Positions 42,159 through 51,589 of a stretch of 64,000 bases of DNA are shown piece after piece. How positions within the stretch are numbered: position 1 is the first letter of the stretch; every line of letters begins with the position of its first letter. Origin of the DNA: Agmasoma carcini (nom. nud.) (lineage: Eukaryota > Microsporidia > Thelohaniidae); assembly GCA_029232285.1 (NCBI GenBank), contig JAOXFI010000009.1, positions 1 to 64,000 of the forward strand. The letters run 5' to 3'. A program made the position numbers and the translations under genes. A model generated the notes under the pieces. It was not told the origin of the DNA and did no database searches. It saw nothing but the letters and a program-made list of their open reading frames with translations.

Positions 42159-44045
42159 ATGTCAGAAAAGAAAACTGCAATATGGAGTGACTCAGACGAG
42201 GATGGTTGGGATTCACCATTGCTTTCAAGCAATGAGACCAATCAGAAAAAGGTATCTGAGAAAACCAAAACAACCTCTATTCCTCATTCTAAATCAACAA
42301 CAAAGCTAAACTTTTTTTCAGATGATGATTCTGCTGATTTCACTAACCTTAAAAGTAGCAAAATACCAAATGAAAGTACCCTTCCTAAGGTAGAAACAAC
42401 TGTACCTAATGTTGTTTCAAGTATAAGCTCATCTTCACCTATTAAAAAGTCTACAGCTTCATTATTTAATGATGAAGATAACACAGAACCACTTTTCACC
42501 AATGATACCCTTTCAAGTGTGCAGGTACCATCACAGACTAGTGATGATAATTTAAGTACTGAAGAACAACATACTTATGTAAGTGAAGACATAAAGAAAA
42601 TACTTGAATCTACAACTGTAGATACATCACATTTTGTGATTGAACCTAACAGTAATAAAACTGTAGATACTCAAGCAATCGCATCATTATTTTCAGATGA
42701 TGAAAGTGGGTTTTTAACCCCTCCACAAAACAAAAATATTAGTTTAAGTGATATTATTAAAGGTGCTAATGGTCCAGTTGGAGAGGATAGAAATGATGTT
42801 TTTTCTCCTATATTAAGTGTAAGTGAGACTGTAGAAGGTAAAGACCCGTATTCTACAGTGTCAACGCTTAGTAACGAGTCTTACATCACTGAACCTTCTG
42901 TACGAAATCCTATGTTTAACCAAAATTATCATAAACCCACTACAAACACCCAACCAGAGACTGAAGACCCAAAAAGTACTAAAAACCCAATATTTAAGCA
43001 CAATATATCAATCGAACCTTCAAATGAAGTGTCTATGATATCAGAAGAAGGTCTATCTGATGAGGTAAGAAATCTAAACCTTATATCTGTTCCAAAACCT
43101 AAACCTGTCTTCTATCAAACACTCAAAAACAAAATTCAGATTTTTCATATGAAAGGTTTTGTTTTTGTATATGTTCATAACCAACTCAAATCTTATAAAT
43201 TTAAACAAATTGACTTTGAAATAAAAAATATCAAAGTTATTGATTTTCTTAAGAATAAAAGAATTGAATTGAAGAGGATTAACATATCAAACAATGATCA
43301 TACCATTACAATAAGCAAAGATGACATCAATGAGTCTGTGACAGCACATCTTTTTAACTCTAAAAGCAATAATAAGTCTTTTATATCTGCAATTCTTAAA
43401 AATGATCTTAAATCAGTTTTTAGTGAAATTATTGATGATAAATTCGTTTATTCTGTTTTAACTGGTTCTAAGACTGATGATATGGTTGATATTGACTATT
43501 TACAGTTTATTAAGGGTGATGAAAAACTCACAGATAAATATTTTAAGAATTTCAAAGACAAAATGCTTCTTTTTTTGATTCTTCATCATGAAAAGAGAAA
43601 TACAGCATTTTTAATGAAATATTTCTTTAATAATCAGTTTGCTATGACTTTATTTGAAAAAATAGGCTTAAAAAAGAAAGATTGGGGCTTCCAAAAGTAC
43701 TTAGACATGGGCATTAGTACTATATTATCTGAAACTAAGCCAAAAACATATAAAAAGAAGTTCTCTAAGTCATTCGCGGACTCATTCACACTTAACAGTG
43801 ATGTGAATGAAACTTCCAATCAAGTTGACCCATCATTTTTCATTTCTGATGACAAAGATGTGTCCCTTATGGAAGAAAAGCAGAGCGTCTTTTCCGGTTT
43901 TCTCAGTTATTTTAAGAAAAAAGAAGAAAATGTTGTAACAAATAAGAAAGCCAAGGATTCTGGTAAAGAGGAGGACAATAGTGAGTATCCTGGATATGTA
44001 AAGGCCAAGACCATTGATATACCAGGATTCCAAAGGAAGAAATAA
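42159..44045 (+). CDS. Unrecognised protein with repeated acidic (F/W)SDDE motifs
   Basis: I start at the ATG at 42159, directly after ATTTTTTCC; the frame is open a little further but without ATG. Of 628 residues, the first ~300 are Ser/Thr/Asn-rich and disordered, with recurring short acidic motifs next to aromatic or Leu-Phe residues: WSDSDEDGWDSPL, FFSDDDSADF, LFNDEDNTEPLF, LFSDDESGFL. Residues about 310-570 look folded (IFHMKGFVFVYVHNQLKSYK; MLLFLILHHEKRNTAFLMKY). The tail is lysine-rich and ends PGFQRKK. Such spaced motifs resemble short linear motifs for coat or adaptor proteins, and a Sec16-like ER-exit scaffold is one option, but this is inference only. Confidence 0.7.
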   Translation: MSEKKTAIWSDSDEDGWDSPLLSSNETNQKKVSEKTKTTSIPHSKSTTKLNFFSDDDSADFTNLKSSKIPNESTLPKVETTVPNVVSSISSSSPIKKSTASLFNDEDNTEPLFTNDTLSSVQVPSQTSDDNLSTEEQHTYVSEDIKKILESTTVDTSHFVIEPNSNKTVDTQAIASLFSDDESGFLTPPQNKNISLSDIIKGANGPVGEDRNDVFSPILSVSETVEGKDPYSTVSTLSNESYITEPSVRNPMFNQNYHKPTTNTQPETEDPKSTKNPIFKHNISIEPSNEVSMISEEGLSDEVRNLNLISVPKPKPVFYQTLKNKIQIFHMKGFVFVYVHNQLKSYKFKQIDFEIKNIKVIDFLKNKRIELKRINISNNDHTITISKDDINESVTAHLFNSKSNNKSFISAILKNDLKSVFSEIIDDKFVYSVLTGSKTDDMVDIDYLQFIKGDEKLTDKYFKNFKDKMLLFLILHHEKRNTAFLMKYFFNNQFAMTLFEKIGLKKKDWGFQKYLDMGISTILSETKPKTYKKKFSKSFADSFTLNSDVNETSNQVDPSFFISDDKDVSLMEEKQSVFSGFLSYFKKKEENVVTNKKAKDSGKEEDNSEYPGYVKAKTIDIPGFQRKK

Positions 44046-44136
44046 AATGTAGATTCGTTTTATTATGTTTTTGTTTGACACCAAAGTTTGATCAATTTTA
44101 AAACATAGATTTATAACCAAACATAGCTGTCTTGGT

Positions 44137-44877
44137 ATGGATGAAGCAGTGATGGAAATAAGAACTATTATAAACAAATTTCAAGGTGAGGAGAGGGATG
44201 AAGTGTACAAGTACTTCCAGAGGATAAGCAAAGAGAAACTAATGAACAATACGAATGTAGGTCGTAACAAGATGATATTGCTCAAGAATGTGATTGATAA
44301 GGATAGCATTCTTAATTACAAAGGTGAATGCAAGTATATTTTAGATAAAGAGACGAGCGGAGATAATAATAATAATTTAGAGTCAAATGTTGATAATGAA
44401 TCAGAAATATCAATTAAAACTACAAACATAGAAAACGAAGATGTTTCGTTTTGTAAAAAGGTTTTTAAGCTTAAAATTATACAGTTAAAAACGAAAATAT
44501 TAAATTTAAGCTCAAATGATTATTCATCAAATAAAAAGCAGTTCGCGGTTGAAAAATGGATGAAAGTCATACTAGATGACATTAAGAAAAGCTTTGTATT
44601 AGATGATGACATTGAAATCAAGTTTCTTGAGATTTTTAATCCATTGTTTTTGACTGAACTTTTTAAGGTTTTTTTAAGTGTTCAAAAGTTTGGAACATCA
44701 GGGAATATGTTAATAATGGATGTACTGGAGTATGAAAGGTTTATTAAGACACGTGTGGAATATGATTTTAAGAATGTTTATTTAAAGTTTAAGTCAAATT
44801 TTAAGGAAAATTGCTACAAAGAGCATGAAGAGATGATCAACATTCATAATGCCTATCATGAAGAAAATAGTAAATAA
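44137..44877 (+). CDS. Unrecognised 246-residue protein
   Basis: The protein has an N-terminal helical segment (EIRTIINKFQGEERDEVYKYF), an Asn/Glu-rich low-complexity stretch at about 75-105 and a helical C-terminal half (KKVFKLKIIQLKTKILNLSS; FLTELFKVFLSVQKF). No motif is recognised. It follows the acidic (F/W)SDDE protein by 91 bp on the same strand; the ATG has no AAATTT/CC box, so its transcript signals differ from its neighbours. A helical adaptor or complex subunit seems likely. Confidence 0.7.
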   Translation: MDEAVMEIRTIINKFQGEERDEVYKYFQRISKEKLMNNTNVGRNKMILLKNVIDKDSILNYKGECKYILDKETSGDNNNNLESNVDNESEISIKTTNIENEDVSFCKKVFKLKIIQLKTKILNLSSNDYSSNKKQFAVEKWMKVILDDIKKSFVLDDDIEIKFLEIFNPLFLTELFKVFLSVQKFGTSGNMLIMDVLEYERFIKTRVEYDFKNVYLKFKSNFKENCYKEHEEMINIHNAYHEENSK

Positions 44878-45081
44878 AAAAGTTTTATAAAATCTATTGT
44901 ACAGCTGAAAAGATGCTTAGGTTTTAAATGAAATATATTTTACTATTGACTGAAATAATAACATAAATAAAGGGAGAGATAACTCAAGCGAGGGCTTGAT
45001 CATAAATGGAAGGGTCTTTACTTATCTGGTCAATATTATAACTAACTAAAATTATCACATGAGCAGTAATTAATCTGAAAT

Positions 45082-45235
45082 GGTTAATCTTGACTAACTA
45101 ACAGTACTAACTAATCTGATTAACTAACCTGACTAACTAACATGACTAATCTAACTGACTAATTTAATTGACTAACTAATCTGACTAACTAACTAACCTG
45201 ACTAACTAACATGACTAATCTAACTGACTAATTAA
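45082..45235 (+). repeat. TGACTAACTAAC array upstream of SEC61
   Basis: A dense array of TGACTAAC, TAACTAACC and TCTAACTGACTAAT units, within which a ~35-bp block beginning GACTAACTAACATGACT occurs at 45131 and 45200 (69-bp offset). It ends about 105 bp before the SEC61 ATG. Confidence 0.7.
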
Positions 45236-45338
45236 AATCATAACTAATATAAAATATCACAAACCATTTATTTTTTATATTAAACCTTTTCTTTTTATTA
45301 ATTATTCAATTCTTTGTTTGCAATAAAAAATTTACCCA

Positions 45339-46814
45339 ATGACTACAAGCGCTTTAGCTAAACCTAAAAAAGTTGACAACACTCCGTTGGGATCACTAAA
45401 CATAAATCTTATATCACTTGTAAGACCATTAACAACTCTACTCCCAAGTATTGATACCCCTTTGAAAACACCTTCATTCCATGAAAAAACAATATGGACA
45501 AGTCTGGCCGTCCTAGTTTATCTAATAGCATCACAAGTTCCACTCTTCGGTGTATTATCTCAAAACAAGGAGGATCCTTTGTCATGGGTCAGAATTATGA
45601 TGGCCTCCAACAGAGGAACACTCATGGATCTTGGTATCTCACCAGTTATCACTTCTTCTTACGTAATGCAATTTTTAGCTACTATTGGTTTGATAAAAGT
45701 CAATCCAGCCATCAAAGAAGATTCACTTTTAAACGAATCTTTTCAAAAACTGATAGCCATAGTAATGACAATAGGTTACTCACTTGTTCAGATATTATCT
45801 GGTTTCTATGGTAACTATGAACAGTTAGGATTCTATAATTGCTTTATCATATTCACCCAGCTATTGATTTCTGGAATTATCATTATTTTACTAGATGAGC
45901 TTTTACAGAAAGGATATGGCCTTGGAAATGGTGTAAATCTATTTATTGTTGCTAATCTTTGTGAAAAGGTAATATGGAACGCTTTATCACCTAAAGTATT
46001 CTATACTGGTCGTGGTATTGAGTTTGAAGGCTGTATCGTGGGCTTCTTCCACTTACTATTCACTAGAAAGTCAAAGTTACTGGCCTTAAGGGAAATATTC
46101 TTCCGTAATAACCTTCCAAACCTTCAATCTCTACTTTCAACATTGTTTATCTTTGCTTTTATTGTATACTTACAATCTTTAAGTGTTCATCTACCTATTT
46201 CATCTAGAAAGCATAAAGGACTTGTAAATACCTACCCAATCAAGTTGTTATACACATCAACATCACCTGTAATTGTACAAGGTTACGTAGTATCTCATTT
46301 CGCTACTGCTTCTAGGTTCTTATATCAAAAGTTCCCAACTAACTTTTTTGTTAAATTATTAGGCGTATGGGATTTTGATTCTAGAGATAAAATGCCAATT
46401 AGTGGTATAAGCTACTATATATTCCCTCCTTCAAGTCCATTGGATGCACTTAAAAGACCATTCTTCACTTTAATTTATCTGTTTGTCACTACTTACACAT
46501 CAGCAATTATGAGTAAGGCTTGGCTTGAGAGTAATAAAGAAACTGCTCATCACGTGTTTGAAAATCTTAAATCCCAGGACATGCAACTTAAAGGTACAAG
46601 AGATATCAATGCTGTTAAGAAGTTAGATGAATATATAACAGCAGCTGCACATCTTGGTGGTGCTTTGACCTCATTGGTTGTTGTTTTCTGTGATGTTTTC
46701 TCTGTTCTAGGCTCAGGATCAAATATCTTTTTAGCTGCCTCAATCATTCATCAATATTTAAAAATGGTGGCAAAAGAGAATGCAAGGAGAATGGGAAAAG
46801 CAGTAATTGAATAA
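45339..46814 (+). CDS. SEC61: Sec61 alpha, protein-conducting channel of the ER
   Basis: Sec61 alpha is the ten-span pore of the ER translocon. The 491-residue protein matches the usual ~475-480 length. Visible blocks include the first span and plug area (TIWTSLAVLVYLIASQVPLF), MDLGISPVITSSYVMQFLA, DELLQKGYGLGNGVNLFIV, IVYLQSLSVHLPISSRK in the L6 cytosolic loop region, and the C-terminal MVAKENARRMGK. The extended N terminus (SALAKPKKVDNTPLG) is about 20 residues longer than normal. The ATG follows AATAAAAAATTTACCCA. It converges with the small protein downstream, stop to stop about 30 bp apart. The reading frame is intact over its length. Confidence 0.95.
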   Translation: MTTSALAKPKKVDNTPLGSLNINLISLVRPLTTLLPSIDTPLKTPSFHEKTIWTSLAVLVYLIASQVPLFGVLSQNKEDPLSWVRIMMASNRGTLMDLGISPVITSSYVMQFLATIGLIKVNPAIKEDSLLNESFQKLIAIVMTIGYSLVQILSGFYGNYEQLGFYNCFIIFTQLLISGIIIILLDELLQKGYGLGNGVNLFIVANLCEKVIWNALSPKVFYTGRGIEFEGCIVGFFHLLFTRKSKLLALREIFFRNNLPNLQSLLSTLFIFAFIVYLQSLSVHLPISSRKHKGLVNTYPIKLLYTSTSPVIVQGYVVSHFATASRFLYQKFPTNFFVKLLGVWDFDSRDKMPISGISYYIFPPSSPLDALKRPFFTLIYLFVTTYTSAIMSKAWLESNKETAHHVFENLKSQDMQLKGTRDINAVKKLDEYITAAAHLGGALTSLVVVFCDVFSVLGSGSNIFLAASIIHQYLKMVAKENARRMGKAVIE

Positions 46815-46843
46815 AATCTCAAAATAATTTTTCTATTGAAAGT

Positions 46844-47302
46844 TTATTGTATTACTTTTCTTATGATGATTTCATTATTGGAAATCATTTGCCAAGTTAT
46901 TTTCATTTTTCTGTTTGTGTCAGTTCTGATGACTATGAGCTTAGGAGTGACGTGTACTATTGCACCTCTGTGCTTCTTTCGTTTATAATTTATCAAGATT
47001 CTATCACCAGTAAATAATTCTGCTTCCCCTGTGTTTATGTCTATTGTGTTGTCAGTCCCATTGATCTCGTCTAGGTCAGATTCATATTCGGAGTAGTCTA
47101 CAGTTCTAAATATAAAAGATCTTCCGTTGCCAAACTTTTTTTTCCTTTTAATGTTAATTTCTTCTGTTTGTATAGAATCAACATATTTTTCAACTTCTAA
47201 TAGCTTTTTATATTTGGACAAGTCTGTATTGTTTGTCTTTTCAATTATTCTAAATATGTTTTGGCGGTCTTTCATGTTTTTAATGGCTTTTGATGATTCC
47301 AT
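46844..47302 (-). CDS. Unrecognised 152-residue protein with SH3-like C-terminal barrel
   Basis: The N-terminal 85 residues are charged and helical. A C-terminal stretch (TGDRILINYKRKKHRGAIVH; KLIVIRTDTNRKMKITWQMI) has the short alternating strands of a small SH3/Tudor-like barrel. The basic patch KRKKH suggests nucleic-acid or ribosome binding. I cannot assign a family. The ATG is preceded by AAAATAACCAT(AT). TTAGTTAGTCAG sequences at 47451-47512 and 47727-47760 read as CTGACTAACTAA on its coding strand, upstream of the start. Confidence 0.65.
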   Translation of the reverse strand: MESSKAIKNMKDRQNIFRIIEKTNNTDLSKYKKLLEVEKYVDSIQTEEINIKRKKKFGNGRSFIFRTVDYSEYESDLDEINGTDNTIDINTGEAELFTGDRILINYKRKKHRGAIVHVTPKLIVIRTDTNRKMKITWQMISNNEIIIRKVIQ

Positions 47303-47825
47303 ATATGGTTATTTTATTTATTTTGAAAACATCAATCAAATATTTTCATAGTGAAACAAAAATTTATAAAAAATCAGAAATTGACATATTTGATTAACAT
47401 TATATTTATTTTATAATAATTTGTTATATTATAGTTATTTTTTTAATATATTAGTTAGTCAGTTATATTTAATTAAAAAATTAGTTTGGCTAGTTAGTCT
47501 GATGGTCAGTCATCGTCACACTATCATAGTCACATAATCACACTATTATAGTCACATATAGTCACATAGTCACATAGTCACACTATTATAGTCACATCGT
47601 CACACAGTCACATAGTCACATAGTCACATAGTCACACTATTATAGTCACACTATTATAGTCACACTATCATAGTCGCATCGTCACACTATCATCGTCACA
47701 CTATCATAGTCACACTAGTCGATTAATTAGTAGTTAGTTAGTCAGATGGTCAGTCATGGCTAGATAGTCACATTAGTTATTCAACACTCTTAATATAAAA
47801 TGTATTTGTTAATGTTTCTTTAAAA
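47303..47825. repeat. TCACA/AGTCAC satellite and TAAC-type arrays
   Basis: From 47517 to 47716 the sequence is built almost only from AGTCACA, CTATTATAGTCACA, CTATCATAGTCACA and CATAGTCACA units. It is bracketed by GTTAGTCTGATGGTCAGTCA copies at 47480-47512 and 47730-47757, so the satellite may have grown between two copies of that flank. Confidence 0.75.
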
Positions 47826-48978
47826 CTATTTATTTATAAAATTCACAGTATTGATTATTTCTTCAGTTTTAGCAGAATCCTTAAAAATTTTGAGTTCCTC
47901 TGGGCTTGAATGCTCTGAATATCTAAATTCTATAATTTCTAATCCGTTTTTAATTATTTTTCCGTTATTTCTTCTAAAATTTTTAATTTTAATTTTTTCC
48001 TTCCATCCACTTCCTCTTATAACAAATATTTTATCATATTTGTCATTTACATCGCTAAAATCCTTTTTTGACATGCTTATCACCTTCACGGGTGCTTCAT
48101 CTGTAGTTATTCTATCAGAAGGTGTTTTTCCAATATTTTTAAAACTAGGTTTTGATATTTTATTCAATTTTCTTATATTTTCATCTTCTTCAGATACAAT
48201 ACAAATATTATTGTTTTTTTCATATATTTTGTTTGTTTTTGCTTTATAAATTAAATTTTGTTGATTTTGTGTTTTTTTAAATCCATAGTCTTTTATTATA
48301 CATTTATTATCACCTACAATATTATTTACATCATTGTTTAGCTTATCTATTGTATATTTACTGAAGGATTGATAAATATTCAATTTATCTTTTGATACTT
48401 GAACATTTACATTTAAGTATTGGGCAATGGTTAGAAATATGTTTTCCTTTCCAATAGAGTATGTACAGACGTATATGCAATACTCTAAAGGACATAAAGC
48501 CTTTGGTTGATCAAATTTTTTAAAAATTTTTAATATTTCTAATTTTTGATTTTCAAAATTTATACAACCTTGAAAGGTATTGTCAAAATATATTTTTTTA
48601 AAGTAAATATAAAGGAATGATAAGCTTTATCATATCTAAAGTCACCGGTGTGGAGATAAAATGTATCTTTTATCAAAAATATAAACATTACAGCGCCTGG
48701 ACAGTGGTTGGCCTCTATTAATCTGACTATGAAGTCATCAAACCTATACTAATCCAATTAATTTTATTTATGACTAAATTTGAGGTAGTTATTGATGAAT
48801 ATACAAAGTCTTTAAAAGACTTATTAAGTTTGGTGTAATGATCAGAATGGAAGTGAGAGAGAAAGTAATGCGAGCATCCTTTGATGTTAATGTCAAAACA
48901 ATCAACAGTTATTCTTGAATGACCCACTTTTTTATGTTTTGGTACATTATTTATATCAATTGGTTGAAGAGGAAGCAT
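47826..48978 (-). CDS. SNM1/PSO2-type DNA cross-link repair nuclease, two frameshifts
   Basis: Three frames in series encode one metallo-beta-lactamase/beta-CASP nuclease. Frame 1 (from ATG 48978) has ITVDCFDI and the HxHxDH motif in YFLSHFHSDHYTKL. Frame 2 (about 48742-48600) has EANHCPGAVMF and LHTGDFR. Frame 3 (to TAA at 47826) has IYFDNTF (motif A), CTYSIGKENIFLTIAQYL, YSEHSS (motif B) and INTVN, whose Val is the DNA-type motif C. All catalytic positions are present. One extra base in the AAA run at 48740-48742 and one in the seven-T run at 48593-48599 would restore one frame of about 384 residues. SNM1 family nucleases repair interstrand cross-links; yeast Pso2 is 661 residues. The ATG follows AAATTTTTTTA. 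Recent pseudogene or run-length sequencing errors are both possible. Confidence 0.88.
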
Positions 48979-49540
48979 TAAAAAAATTTTAAATTTTGTA
49001 TAAATAATAATTCATATTTAGATTTTTATTATTTTATTAACACCTTTTTGACACATTTTAATACATTTCTTGAGACTGTGAGAGATCATTTATATAACTT
49101 AGCTATAGTGTTCAAAGAATAGGATTGAGCTTTTCTTGATGTGAATAATTAAATATTATATTTTTATTTAAGAATTGAATAAATTTAACTTAAATGTAAA
49201 ATTTGGGGTGTTTATGTTTAATTTAACTATTAAACATATAAAAACCTTGGAAAATATTATAATAAGATAAATTTACGATGAATCTGAAATAATATTTTTT
49301 GAATGGTGTTTCTTATTAGTTTTGATTTTTATAAATTTAACAATATAAAAAACTTTAAAATATTAATTTTATTTATATTTTGTATATATTAAACCTTAAT
49401 GTGACTAATGGTGTATAGATGCCACATAGGAAATTGATTTCTCACATAAATATTCAAATGTATTGGTTAGTTTATCATTCCCACATCATGAATTAAGTAA
49501 ATATAATTCTTACAACCATTATTCTATCTATATGCGATTT
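48979..49540. other. AT-rich spacer upstream of the SNM1-like gene
   Basis: No gene, RNA or repeat recognised; it borders a transposon-dense block to the right. Confidence 0.4.
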
Positions 49541-49549
49541 TCATTTATT

Positions 49550-49960
49550 CTGATATTATTCAATCGCCTGTGTATGCACACCTGTTGTAGTTCTATAAAA
49601 TTAAGAGAATGGTTAACATTCCTATGAGTGTATCCCAGACCAACAACATTCTTATAAGTCTGATATTATTCAATCGCCTGTGTATGCACACCTGTTGTCG
49701 GTTCTATAAAATTAAGAGAATAGTTAACATTCCTATGAGTGTATCCCAGACCAACAACATTCTTATAAGCTCTCCACTCATCGGATGTATTATTGAAATA
49801 AGTAGTGCAATATTTTGAATGATTAGAAGAAAGGTATCAGATCTCTTCTGTCCACAATTCGCAGGCTTTATACAAGTATCAACAAAACCTAAACCCCATG
49901 TTTTGCTCTCTCTATGTGATATTTTGACTTATTGAAAAATAGGATTCATCAATTTGCAAT
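49550..49960 (-). pseudogene. Merlin-type transposase relic with internal tandem duplication
   Basis: On the minus strand, in order from the right: LQIDESYF (first Asp block), REQNM/KTWGLGFVDT (R---WVFG block), SDEWRAYKNVVGLGYTHRN (second Asp block), VNHSLNFIEPTTGVHTQAIE (final Glu block). These are the ISXO2/Merlin signatures. The last block lies in a 110-bp segment repeated head to tail (starts near 49550 and 49660); the two copies differ by a one-base gain and few substitutions. Frames are broken. Confidence 0.8.
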
Positions 49961-50003
49961 ATCAAAATATCAAAATATCAAAATATCAAAATATCAAAAT
50001 ATT
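49957..50003 (+). repeat. Octanucleotide repeat (ATCAAAAT)n
   Basis: Five to six perfect units of ATCAAAAT adjoining the Merlin relic. Confidence 0.85.
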
Positions 50004-50293
50004 ATTTTCCTAAAAATTTTATATAACTAAATTATTATTCTTTCAGACACACCTACTTGCCTACATGCCATGGTTTTTGAAACATACTCACTTTAAAAAT
50101 ACATACATGAACCCATGATTGAAGCGAAAGTTTTGAATTAAAGAAAATTGCCCTTGTTTTATTGACAAAAAAGTGCATATAAATGCTTGAAAATAAAATC
50201 AATTTCATATTTATTTGGATTTGTTATGATATAAAAATATTTATGTTTTTATATATACATCTAAAATTTTATATTATTCAAATAAAAATATCT

Positions 50294-51310
50294 GCTAATG
50301 GTGAAACATGCATCAGACTTTATTAAAGGTCATATAATTGCTTTTAAATACCATAATTTGAAACTTAAAGAGATAACTAACAAGATGGATATACTTATCA
50401 GTACAATCTCTGATATATGCAGAATTATCAAGATAAGGGCATAGTAAACAGAAAATATGGTTCAGTAGTTCTCAGATAGCAACTAATACTGAAAATACTT
50501 CTTAATTGATAAATAAAAACAATTCATCCATCAAAAATAAGTTATAAAAGAAAATTGGGTTTAAGTGTAATTGCTAAAAAATTTGCAATTATTTAAAAAA
50601 AATTGTTTTTTGTTTACAAACATCTACTGAGCATGAAAAACATTTTAAACTGATTAAGGCTTACAAAGAGATAGATATAACAGTAATAACACCTGAGATA
50701 GAGTAGTATGGTCAGATAAATCATCATTTCATTTTTGTAAAGAACAAACGACAATTCTGCATCTATATCACTTAATCATAACCATTTTGTACCGATAGTT
50801 GAGTACTGTGGTAGTTAAGTTATGATTTGGGCTGTTTTAGCTCAAATGCATTGGTTCTAATAATAGATAAATATAAAAAATTGATATATCGGTTGAAAAA
50901 CAAAATTATAAATGGATAATTTTGTTTTTCAACAAGACAATAATCATAGACAAGATTCCCAATCACGCAACAACATTTCAAAGAAATAAACATTGAAAAG
51001 CTGGGTTGATTACACAATCACTTGATTGAATTCATTTGGGTATTTTGTGGTCAAAATTCATAAGGTTTTAAAAACAGAAATACTGATATAATGTTTAAAT
51101 AACTCAAAAGGAATAATAGTGAAGTTCTTTTAAGTTATTGTCAAAATATTTAAAAAGAATGAAATCAAGATTTTTCAATTGTATCGAGCAATATTTGAAT
51201 ATATTAAATATCAAATTATTGTTTCGGGTTTTCCACAGAATGTTTTTTGTAAAAATATTTAATTTTTCATTGTATTTATATGCTCCCTTTTTTGTCAAAT
51301 CGGTTTTTTT
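50294..51310 (+). pseudogene. Tc1-like transposase relic
   Basis: Plus-strand fragments include SDFIKGHIIAFKYHNLKLKE (helix-turn-helix), RVVWSDKSSFHF (first Asp), VEYCGSVVMIWA (near 50810-50840), FQQDNNHRQDS (second Asp, near 50930) and the VVKIHK helix near 51055. All are standard Tc1 blocks in the right order, with many stops. A perfect 16-bp hairpin, TTGAAAAACAAAATTA and its complement, lies at 50893-50932. Ends were not found. Confidence 0.72.
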
Positions 51311-51589
51311 CTAAATATTGATATCTATTACACTTAGTCCAATGCATTGTCTCTTTGAACATCTCACGACTCATGTTATTTTTAAAAACCATTTTGCTTT
51401 AACTGTTTCGACCAGAACAATAATGGAATCATTACATTTCTAATCATAGATTTATCATTATATTTGTATAGAAGAAAATAAAAGTTAAGCTTATACAATA
51501 CTCAAAAAAATGTTTAAAGAATTTAAATGATAAATTTAGTCTAATCGCACAAGTATATTTTACATCACCATTATATTAACCCTCTTGAT

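Noticed and set aside
45494..45814. 106-residue frame inside SEC61
   Set aside because: Shadow frame of a conserved membrane protein; composition follows the codons of SEC61.
47517..47716. CRISPR-like array
   Set aside because: Units are short and variable with no unique spacers, and the genome is eukaryotic.
47826..48383. A separate 185-residue gene
   Set aside because: Its apparent start is TTG and the frame continues upstream with SNM1 motifs, so it is the third frame of the broken nuclease gene.
49609..49818. 69-residue plus-strand frame
   Set aside because: Internally repeated because it spans the 110-bp duplication; the opposite strand carries the Merlin motifs.
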